A stretch of 10,171 nt of DNA from contig JAKAGH010000091.1 in assembly GCA_021817645.1 (NCBI GenBank), positions 1-10,171 on the forward strand. The letters are read 5' to 3'. Shown in pieces: positions 5,048-10,171 of this stretch. The position numbers and the translations under genes are program-made. Below the pieces are notes generated by a model. It was given only the letters and a program-made list of their open reading frames with translations. It had not been told where the DNA came from and ran no database searches. Numbering within the stretch: the first letter of the stretch is position 1; each line of letters opens with the position of its first letter. The DNA is from Deltaproteobacteria bacterium. Its GTDB lineage: Bacteria > Desulfobacterota > Desulfobaccia > Desulfobaccales > 0-14-0-80-60-11.

Positions 5048-5737
5048 ATGAAGATAGGTTTTGCAGGCTTTGATCTTCCCGAAGGGAAGGTCAAATTTCA
5101 GGACGAAAAAGTCATAGCCCTGGAAAATAAATTCGCCCCCAAGAAAACCACCCCTTTTTACGCCGAGTTTATAAAGGACGACTTCCTTAATTGCGACGTC
5201 ATCTTTATCTCTAAAGAGCATATCCTGGACCTGCTCATCCTGGACCTGGAAAAGTTGGAAACCCGCCGGGACCGGACCACCGATGCCGAGGAAACCAAAC
5301 TTCTGGACAAATGCCTGCAATACCTGGAACAAGAAACGCCCTTGTGCCAGGTGCAGTTCACTGAGGCGGAGATGGCGTTCTTAAGAGGGCTGGCCCCCTT
5401 GAGCCTGAAGCCCACGGTGGTGGCTGCCAAGCAGCCGGACATCAATGAGATCATCCAGGCTGCGCTGGCGGGGGCGGGGATCGTCTTTTTTTACACTGCC
5501 GATAAAAAGGAAGTACACGCTTGGCCGGTCAAAAAAGACGCAGATATCGTCACCTGCGCCGGCAAGATTCATTCCGACCTGGCCCGGGGTTTCATCAAGG
5601 CCGATATTGTGAGCTACGAGGATCTGATCGGGGTTTACAACATGCAGGAAGCCCGCTCCAAGGGCCTGGTGAAGCTGGTGGACCGGGATTATGCCATCCG
5701 CCCCGGGGATGTAGTGGAGATTCGGTTTAATATTTAA
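5048..5737 (+). CDS. YchF/OLA1-like protein lacking the GTPase domain (DUF933/TGS C-terminus)
   Basis: 229 residues, against roughly 360 for normal YchF. The C-terminal part is clearly YchF-like: FFYTADKKEVHAWPVKKDA (147-165), GKIHSDLARGFIKADIVSYEDL (172-193) and DRDYAIRPGDVVEIRFNI (212-229), the DUF933/TGS region. Residues about 50-125 match the YchF helical arm and the strand after it (LILDLEKLETRRDR, TEAEMAFLRGL, SLKPTVVA). What should be the nucleotide-binding domain is only about 45 residues, starting MKIGFAGFDLPEGKVK, with no GxxxxGK[ST] P-loop and no switch motifs. It therefore probably does not hydrolyse nucleotide but may still bind ribosomes or a partner through the TGS domain (inference). 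AGAGG lies about 9 bases before ATG 5048. The reading frame is intact and well conserved, which argues against a decayed gene. Confidence 0.85.
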   Translation: MKIGFAGFDLPEGKVKFQDEKVIALENKFAPKKTTPFYAEFIKDDFLNCDVIFISKEHILDLLILDLEKLETRRDRTTDAEETKLLDKCLQYLEQETPLCQVQFTEAEMAFLRGLAPLSLKPTVVAAKQPDINEIIQAALAGAGIVFFYTADKKEVHAWPVKKDADIVTCAGKIHSDLARGFIKADIVSYEDLIGVYNMQEARSKGLVKLVDRDYAIRPGDVVEIRFNI

Positions 5738-5745
5738 TCGCTTTA

Positions 5746-5945
5746 AGCTGTCAGCTATCAGCGTTCAGTTTAAAGATTCTTAACCACAGAGGCACAGAGA
5801 ACACAGAGATACACGGAGTTTATTAATTTGGCCTTTGGCGCAAAGCGCCAAGGGCCAAATCTTAATTCTCTGTGAAACTTTGTGCCCTCTGTGTCTCTAT
5901 GGTTTAATTTTTTAGCTGAGAGCTGAGAGCTAAAAGTTGACAGCT
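5746..5945. repeat. Nested long palindrome (three concentric inverted repeats)
   Basis: Outer arms AGCTGTCA (5746-5753) and TGACAGCT (5938-5945). Middle arms begin TTAACCACAGAG (5780-5791) and end CTCTATGGTTTAA (5895-5907), with long complementary runs of CACAGAG/CTCTGTG type inward. The centre is a near-perfect 14 bp hairpin, 5828-5841 with 5845-5858, loop AAA. Such CACAGAG palindromes are common dispersed repeats. It occupies the whole gap between the YchF-like gene and proC, which converge on it, and could form a cruciform or act as a bidirectional terminator. Confidence 0.8.
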
Positions 5946-5949
5946 TCTC

Positions 5950-6777
5950 TCACTTCCCCCCCAGTTCCTTCGACCGGGCCGCGGCTGCGGCCACCGCGCT
6001 CATCACCAGACCCCTAAAAGCGCCGCTTTCCAGGACGTGCAGGCCTTCGATGGTAGTGCCCGCAGGGGAGGCCACCAGGTCTTTCAGCTTGCCAGGGTGC
6101 AGGTCTTCTTCATGAATTAGTCTGGCCGCGCCCAGGACGGTCTGCACCGCCATGTTTTGGGCCAGGATTCGGGGCAGTCCCGCTTTCACTCCCCCGTCGG
6201 CCAGGGCTTCGATGAACACGGCGACAAACGCCGGGCCGCTGCCGCTCAAGCCCGTAACCGCATCCATGAGCTTTTCTTCCACCACTGCGGCCTGGCCCAC
6301 GGCTTGAAAGAGTTCCAGGGCCAGGTCCAGGTCTTCCTGGGTCGCCCGGCTGCCCGGAGCCAGCGCGGTCATACCCGCGGCTACCAGGGCCGGGGTGTTG
6401 GGCATAGCCCGGATGATCCGGGACTCGGGCAAGGCTCCTTCCAGGGTCCCCAGGGTGGTGCCCGCGGCAATGGAGATGACGAGGTGCTGGGGTCCGGCAA
6501 AGTCCTTGATTCCGGCCAGGACTAGGCCCAACACTTGGGGTTTGACCGCCAGGATCACTACCTGGGCCTGCATCACCGCGGCGTTATCCCGGGCGGCCTT
6601 AACTTCCATCTTCTCCATCTTCTTCTGCTGAGCCGGGTCGGGGTCGTAATAGACCAGGTTTTCCCGGGCCACCCTGCCTTTGGCCAGCAGCCCCCGGATA
6701 ATGGCCCCGCCCATGGCCCCCGCGCCGATGACCCCCAACTTCACTCCCTGCAACCTTGCTTTACCCGCTTCTGTCAT
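5950..6777 (-). CDS. proC: Pyrroline-5-carboxylate reductase
   Basis: 275 residues, normal length. ProC reduces 1-pyrroline-5-carboxylate to proline with NAD(P)H in the cytoplasm, the last step of proline synthesis. Visible are the dinucleotide-binding motif GVIGAGAMGG (15-24), AVKP (77-80), AMPNTPALVAAG (124-135), VTGLSGSGPAFV (174-185) and LVASPAGTTIEGL (234-246), the family signature near the C-terminus. No key segment is missing. The ATG start is preceded on the minus strand by GGAG seven bases away. It is transcribed away from the exported phosphoesterase gene at 6887 (about 109 bases between starts), and its stop lies four bases from the palindrome at 5746-5945. No proA or proB is nearby, so it is probably expressed alone. 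Confidence 0.96.
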   Translation of the reverse strand: MTEAGKARLQGVKLGVIGAGAMGGAIIRGLLAKGRVARENLVYYDPDPAQQKKMEKMEVKAARDNAAVMQAQVVILAVKPQVLGLVLAGIKDFAGPQHLVISIAAGTTLGTLEGALPESRIIRAMPNTPALVAAGMTALAPGSRATQEDLDLALELFQAVGQAAVVEEKLMDAVTGLSGSGPAFVAVFIEALADGGVKAGLPRILAQNMAVQTVLGAARLIHEEDLHPGKLKDLVASPAGTTIEGLHVLESGAFRGLVMSAVAAAAARSKELGGK

Positions 6778-6886
6778 TGACCCGCTCCGCCTCTAATCGT
6801 ATATTTAGGTGACCCATATTTTGACACACTTACCTGGATGATTGCATGGAAAAAAACTTAATCCCGAATGAAGGTTCGAGGTTCTC

Positions 6887-7738
6887 ATGAGCGATTTCGG
6901 CCGCCGCCGCTCTTTCCCCTTAATTCTGGCAATACTTCTGCTTTTTTCGTTCTGGCACAGCGCGGCCTGGGCCGAAACCACGGCGCTGCCGGCCCAGGAC
7001 TGGAATCTCCACAACCTGAAACGCATCCAGACCCTGAACACCGAGCCCGTGACCTTTGCGGTGTTGGGGGATAGCCGTGGGAACTTCCCGGTATTTGATG
7101 GGTTGCTCCGGCAAATGGCCCGGGACCAGGGTCTGCAGTTCGCCATCCACCTGGGAGACATGGTGAATAAAGGGGAGTTGGCATACTACCAGCCCTTTTT
7201 CAAGTCATTGCAGCAATACCTGACGATACCGATGGTGGCGGTGGTCGGAAACCACGAATTGGGGAAGGACCCGGGGGGGCAGCTTTATACCAAAATTTTC
7301 GGACCCCGGAATTATTCATTTCATCTGGGGAACCACTATTTCATCATGTTCGACGACAATGCCGAGTCCGGCCCGAACGCTGCCCAAATCCGCTGGCTGG
7401 AAGGAGAGTTGCAAAAGGCCCAGAGCTACCAGACCCGCCTGGTCTTCTTCCATGTGCCCCTCTTTGACCCCCGGGGCGGCGAGCACCATCACTGCCTGCC
7501 GCCGGAGAGCGCGGCCCGGCTGCAGGCCCTGTTTAAGCAGTACCGGGTTGCCTGCGTCTTTGCCGGCCATATTCATAGTTACTTTGAAGGCAAATGGGAC
7601 GGCGTCCCTTATGCCCTGACCGCCGGAGCCGGGGCCAAGCTGTATGGCACGGACCCCCAACATTTTTTCTATCATTATCTGCGAGTCACCCTCAAAGGAG
7701 ACCAGGTCCGGATCCAGGTCCGGCGACTGGCGGAATAA
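6887..7738 (+). CDS. Exported calcineurin-like metallophosphoesterase
   Basis: 283 residues. An n-region with Arg6-8, a hydrophobic stretch (about 10-25) and AWA at 27-29 form a signal peptide, so the mature enzyme is likely periplasmic. The metallophosphatase motifs are in order: GDSRGN (61-66), GDMVNKGE (90-97), GNHE (121-124), FFHVPLF with His189, and GHIH (227-230). The first motif has Ser-Arg where many members have Asp-x-His, a purple-acid-phosphatase-like variant seen in this superfamily. All expected metal ligands after it are present, so a phosphomonoesterase or phosphodiesterase activity is likely; the substrate cannot be inferred. GAGG five bases before ATG 6887 supports this start. 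The gene stands alone between divergent proC and a repeat; no phosphate-regulon box was recognised upstream. Confidence 0.9.
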   Translation: MSDFGRRRSFPLILAILLLFSFWHSAAWAETTALPAQDWNLHNLKRIQTLNTEPVTFAVLGDSRGNFPVFDGLLRQMARDQGLQFAIHLGDMVNKGELAYYQPFFKSLQQYLTIPMVAVVGNHELGKDPGGQLYTKIFGPRNYSFHLGNHYFIMFDDNAESGPNAAQIRWLEGELQKAQSYQTRLVFFHVPLFDPRGGEHHHCLPPESAARLQALFKQYRVACVFAGHIHSYFEGKWDGVPYALTAGAGAKLYGTDPQHFFYHYLRVTLKGDQVRIQVRRLAE

Positions 7739-7781
7739 GGCATTCATGGGCCTTAATTTTGCCCATAAGTCATAGAAATCG

Positions 7782-7843
7782 TAGTGTGGGCGTCTCGCCC
7801 GCCCCGGTAATCCGCCCAGGCTGGAAAGCCTGGGCCACCACTA
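7782..7843. repeat. Two-hairpin repeat with TAGTG/CACTA ends
   Basis: Ends TAGTG (7782-7786) and CACTA (7839-7843). Inside are GGGCG-TCT-CGCCC (7788-7800) and a perfect 7 bp stem 7815-7821/7828-7834 with loop TGGAAA. It shares an 11-base core with the hairpin at 4800-4814. It lies between the phosphoesterase gene and pdxA and is non-coding. Just downstream (about 7871-7890) the heptamer AACTTTG is repeated in tandem. Confidence 0.65.
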
Positions 7844-7909
7844 GGAAATTTTCACAGGGGCTTTTTCCCCCAACTTTGAACTTTGAACTTTTCCAGGAAA
7901 GGGGAAATT

Positions 7910-8932
7910 ATGACTACACCAGAACCCCGGCCTATTCTAGCCTTGACCATGGGAGACCCGGTGGGGGTGGGGCCGGAGATTATGGTCCTGGCTCTGACCG
8001 ACCCCCAGATTTACCAGGTCTGCCGGCCTCTGATTATCGGCGATCTCCCGGCCTTGGAGCGGGCCCGCGGGCAACTGGCCCCTGGTCACCAAATCCAGGT
8101 GGTGGACCACCCCGGGGCAGGCCGGTATGAGCCGGGGACCATTGATCTATTGGCCCTTTCCCGCCTAGCCCCGGAAGACCTGGAGTACGGCTGCCCCACT
8201 GTCGCCGGGGGCGCGGCCATGGTCTCTTATATCCTCACCGCCATCGATCTGTGCCAGCGGGCGGAAGTGGCGGGCATGGTCACCGGCCCCATCAGCAAGG
8301 TGGCCATGAACCTTTCCGGCTACGCCTATCCCGGGCATACCGAATTGCTGGCGGACAAAACCAATACCCCAAAAGTGGTCATGATGCTGGCCGGAGGCGA
8401 GTTCCGGGTGGTCCTGGCCACCATCCACTGCGCGCTGGCGACGGTGCCGGGGCGTTTGACCACGGATGGCATCCTGCGCCTCTGCCGCCTCACCTCCCAG
8501 GCCCTGGAAAGAGACTTCGGCCTGGCCTCTCCCCGCCTGGGGGTGGCCGCGCTCAATCCCCACGCGGGCGAAGGGGGCATGTTCGGCCGGGAGGAAGAAG
8601 AGATCATTGTCCCGGCGCTGCGTCAGGGCCAAGCAGAGGGCCTCTCATTGGAGGGCCCCTTTCCTGCTGACACCCTGTTCTGGCGCCACGCCCAGGGGGA
8701 GTTTGCGGCCATCGTCTGCATGTACCACGACCAGGGACTCATCCCTTTGAAACTGCTGCACTTCATGGACGCGGTGAATGTCACCCTGGGCCTGCCCATC
8801 ATCCGCACCAGCGTGGACCATGGCACCGCCTACGACCTGGCGGGGACAGGTAAGGCCCACACCGGCAGCCTGAAAGCGGCGATCAACATGGCCGCGGAGA
8901 TTGCGGGGAGGAGGATGGGGGGCAAGGGATAG
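7910..8932 (+). CDS. pdxA: 4-hydroxythreonine-4-phosphate dehydrogenase
   Basis: 340 residues. PdxA oxidises 4-phosphohydroxy-threonine with NAD(P)+ in the DXP-dependent route to pyridoxal phosphate; it is a cytoplasmic, metal-dependent dimer. The N-terminal LTMGDPVGVGPEI (12-24) is diagnostic. VTGPISKVAMN (124-134) and PGHTELLAD (141-149) follow. The three metal-ligand histidines are His173 (IHCAL), His218 (NPHAGE) and His273 (YHDQG); their spacing of 45 and 55 residues equals that of the E. coli enzyme. SVDHGTAYDLAGTGKA (301-316) completes the C-terminal signature. ATG 7910 is chosen because GGGGA lies just upstream and the family begins a few residues before LTMGDP; an in-frame TTG at 7883 is less likely. 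Nearby genes are not B6-related. Confidence 0.97.
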   Translation: MTTPEPRPILALTMGDPVGVGPEIMVLALTDPQIYQVCRPLIIGDLPALERARGQLAPGHQIQVVDHPGAGRYEPGTIDLLALSRLAPEDLEYGCPTVAGGAAMVSYILTAIDLCQRAEVAGMVTGPISKVAMNLSGYAYPGHTELLADKTNTPKVVMMLAGGEFRVVLATIHCALATVPGRLTTDGILRLCRLTSQALERDFGLASPRLGVAALNPHAGEGGMFGREEEEIIVPALRQGQAEGLSLEGPFPADTLFWRHAQGEFAAIVCMYHDQGLIPLKLLHFMDAVNVTLGLPIIRTSVDHGTAYDLAGTGKAHTGSLKAAINMAAEIAGRRMGGKG

Positions 8933-9040
8933 GAGGTGCAGGGCCTTTGGGAAATGGATAGGGGTCCTTCTCCCCTGGTCCTCTCTATTAGCCCAGGTGA
9001 TATTAATTCATTGATTTAGAAACATTTCATAAATAGTAGA

Positions 9041-9613
9041 TCAATCACTATTGATGCTCTTTTTTTCCTTTATTTTTCGAACCAAAGATCCTCCTTTAGG
9101 TGGACATGTATCATTTCCATGGCATTCATCTCTTGAGATTCTTCCATCTCGATTGTGAATGATTAATTCACACCCCGACCTTCGGCTTATTTCTCGTGCT
9201 TGGGTGATCGCCTCTTTTTTTCGAGAGAATACTCCAACCGATTGCCTTTTATCATTTTCTAGTATGCTCCAACCACCTGTTGCTGCTGGTACTATATGAT
9301 ATGAACTTTTTCCTGTCGCCGTCGCTCTAACCTCAGTTGCAATTCTGTCAACAAGATGCATTTCTTGAGCCATTTCCAGATCATAGTGTGACTGCAGATT
9401 AAGCCAGAACTGCGGAGTCGTATTAAAATATTTTGCTAAACGCAGGGCCGTGTCCACCGTAATCGCCCTCAGCCCCCGGACGATTTCATTAATCCGCTGC
9501 GCCGGGACCCCCAAATCTCTCCCCAGTTTATTCTGGCTGATTCCCAGAGGCCGGAGGTATTCTTCCAATAATAGTTCTCCGGGATGAACCGGGAACATCT
9601 TTTTGGCAGGCAT
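9041..9613 (-). CDS. HigA-type antitoxin/XRE regulator fused to a DUF2188-like domain
   Basis: 190 residues, about twice the usual HigA length. Residues 6-100 are HigA-like: FPVHPGELLLEEYLRPLGIS, QNKLGRDLGVPAQRINEIVRG as the DNA-binding helix-turn-helix, ITVDTALRLAKYF and FWLNLQSHYDLEMAQ. HigA proteins neutralise the HigB mRNA-cleaving toxin and repress their own operon. Residues about 104-172 (YHIVPAATGGWSIL, KKEAITQAREISRRSG, CELIIHNRDGRI, then PPKGG) match the small DUF2188 domain, normally a separate protein of unknown function. ATG 9613 follows GAGGAG by seven bases; the in-frame TTG at 9628 overlaps that site. No higB-like frame lies upstream (9629-9782) or directly downstream, so this is an orphan antitoxin or a stand-alone regulator. 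DNA encoding the C-terminal half is much more AT-rich than the helix-turn-helix part. Confidence 0.85.
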   Translation of the reverse strand: MPAKKMFPVHPGELLLEEYLRPLGISQNKLGRDLGVPAQRINEIVRGLRAITVDTALRLAKYFNTTPQFWLNLQSHYDLEMAQEMHLVDRIATEVRATATGKSSYHIVPAATGGWSILENDKRQSVGVFSRKKEAITQAREISRRSGCELIIHNRDGRISRDECHGNDTCPPKGGSLVRKIKEKKSINSD

Positions 9614-9661
9614 TGCTTTGCTCCTCAATGATAGTCTAATATTTCCACCTCATGGGCTCCA

Positions 9662-9690
9662 TCTTTAGTATGCTAAACATGACATGTCAA
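9662..9690 (-). promoter_or_regulatory. Promoter and palindromic operator candidates before the HigA-like gene
   Basis: On the minus strand TTGACA (9690-9685), a 17-base spacer and TAAAGA (9667-9662) resemble a sigma-70 promoter, placing the start about 40-45 bases before the ATG. The perfect palindrome TGACATGTCA (9680-9689) overlaps the -35 box, and a nearly symmetric TTTAGTATGCTAAA (9664-9677) overlaps the -10. Both fit binding sites for a dimeric helix-turn-helix repressor, so autoregulation is likely but not shown. Confidence 0.45.
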
Positions 9691-9782
9691 GCGTGATAAC
9701 TTCGTGCGGATTTGGCTCTCATTCCACCATCCCGGAAATTCCAGGGTAGGGATTAACCGCCTCCGCTTGTTAATAAAAATTC

Positions 9783-10127
9783 CTAGAACCGCTGCCGTCT
9801 GGGCTTTCGCAATCCCGCCACCAGCCAGAGGGAGGCGACCAGGAAGAGGAACGCGGAAAAACGGTACTTAGGTTCCAGGGAGATATCTTCCAGTTCCTTC
9901 AGAGTCAGGCCGTTGGCCAGATCAAAGGAGCTCAGGGCCAAGCTGATTTTCTTCCCCCGGACTTCTTTATCCGCAGGACTAATCACCGCCGATGAGTGTC
10001 GATTTTCCAGGTGGTCCTCGAGAGACGCTTTCCGCTCCCAGATGGTAATCACCCTGGACCCCAAAGTGAAGCTGAATAGGAACAGGCAGACCAGTCCTAT
10101 CATAAATGCTGCCACAGCTTTGCCCAT
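9783..10127 (-). CDS. Small two-helix membrane protein of unknown function
   Basis: 114 residues; no family recognised. An N-terminal hydrophobic helix (about 5-22) and a C-terminal one (about 90-106) flank a charged, mostly hydrophilic middle (about 30-88) with several Lys, Glu and Asp. The C-terminus after the second helix is basic (RKPRRQRF). By the positive-inside rule both ends would be cytoplasmic and the middle periplasmic, or the first helix could be an uncleaved signal anchor. The start is firm: AAGGAG lies six bases before the ATG. It is followed on the same strand, after about 170 bases, by the HigA-like gene, which has its own promoter candidate, so the two are probably not one operon. 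No enzyme motif is visible. Confidence 0.72.
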   Translation of the reverse strand: MGKAVAAFMIGLVCLFLFSFTLGSRVITIWERKASLEDHLENRHSSAVISPADKEVRGKKISLALSSFDLANGLTLKELEDISLEPKYRFSAFLFLVASLWLVAGLRKPRRQRF

Positions 10128-10171
10128 TACTTACTCCTTATGTTTATGGCAGGAACCGGAGGAAACGGTTG

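Noticed and set aside
6821..6849. TTGACA between proC and the phosphoesterase as a promoter
   Set aside because: No acceptable -10 box lies 16-18 bases downstream on the plus strand.
9032..9066. AT-rich hairpin and T-run after pdxA as a terminator
   Set aside because: Only a 6 bp weak stem, and the T-run begins about seven bases beyond it; it also overlaps the end of the HigA-like gene.
9629..9782. Search for a HigB toxin upstream of the HigA-like gene
   Set aside because: No frame long enough or with toxin-like sequence exists on the minus strand here; the space holds a promoter and palindromes only.

Overview
The window looks like chromosomal DNA from a GC-rich, flagellated, Gram-negative bacterium. 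Gene content and the C-terminal flagellin sequences suggest a Desulfobacterota (deltaproteobacterial, Desulfobacca-like) lineage. That placement is an inference from general resemblance; no marker gene settles it. About twelve genes are present, and the spaces between them are crowded with palindromic repeats of at least five kinds.

Left part (1-2214): the last 19 codons of one flagellin gene, a repeat-rich spacer, a complete second flagellin gene (555-1703) with a structured leader, a likely terminator, then three repeat elements. The middle of the flagellin gene (about 1141-1380) is strikingly AT-rich compared with its ends, as if the variable surface domain had been exchanged.

Second part (2215-4774): two short, clearly related cysteine-rich proteins (about 2227-2397 and 3742-3918). 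They bracket a secreted N-terminal-nucleophile amidase of the C45 type (2446-3450) whose N-terminus runs through a repeat. The second cysteine-rich gene stops one base before nadC (quinolinate phosphoribosyltransferase, 3920-4774), so those two are probably translationally coupled.

Third part (4775-5737): a sigma-70-type promoter, a short structured leader ending in a textbook intrinsic terminator, then a 229-residue protein that matches the C-terminal half of the YchF/OLA1 family but has no GTPase P-loop. This leader plus pseudo-GTPase is the most unusual unit in the window.

Fourth part (5738-8932): a large nested palindrome, proC on the minus strand, a divergent exported metallophosphoesterase, a two-hairpin repeat, and pdxA (vitamin B6 synthesis).

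Right part (8933-10171), minus strand: a HigA-type antitoxin fused to a DUF2188-like domain with no HigB toxin beside it, preceded by a promoter with palindromic operator candidates, and a small two-helix membrane protein of unknown function.

No rRNA, tRNA, CRISPR array or transposase is visible. The metabolic genes (nadC, proC, pdxA) serve unrelated pathways and do not form one operon.
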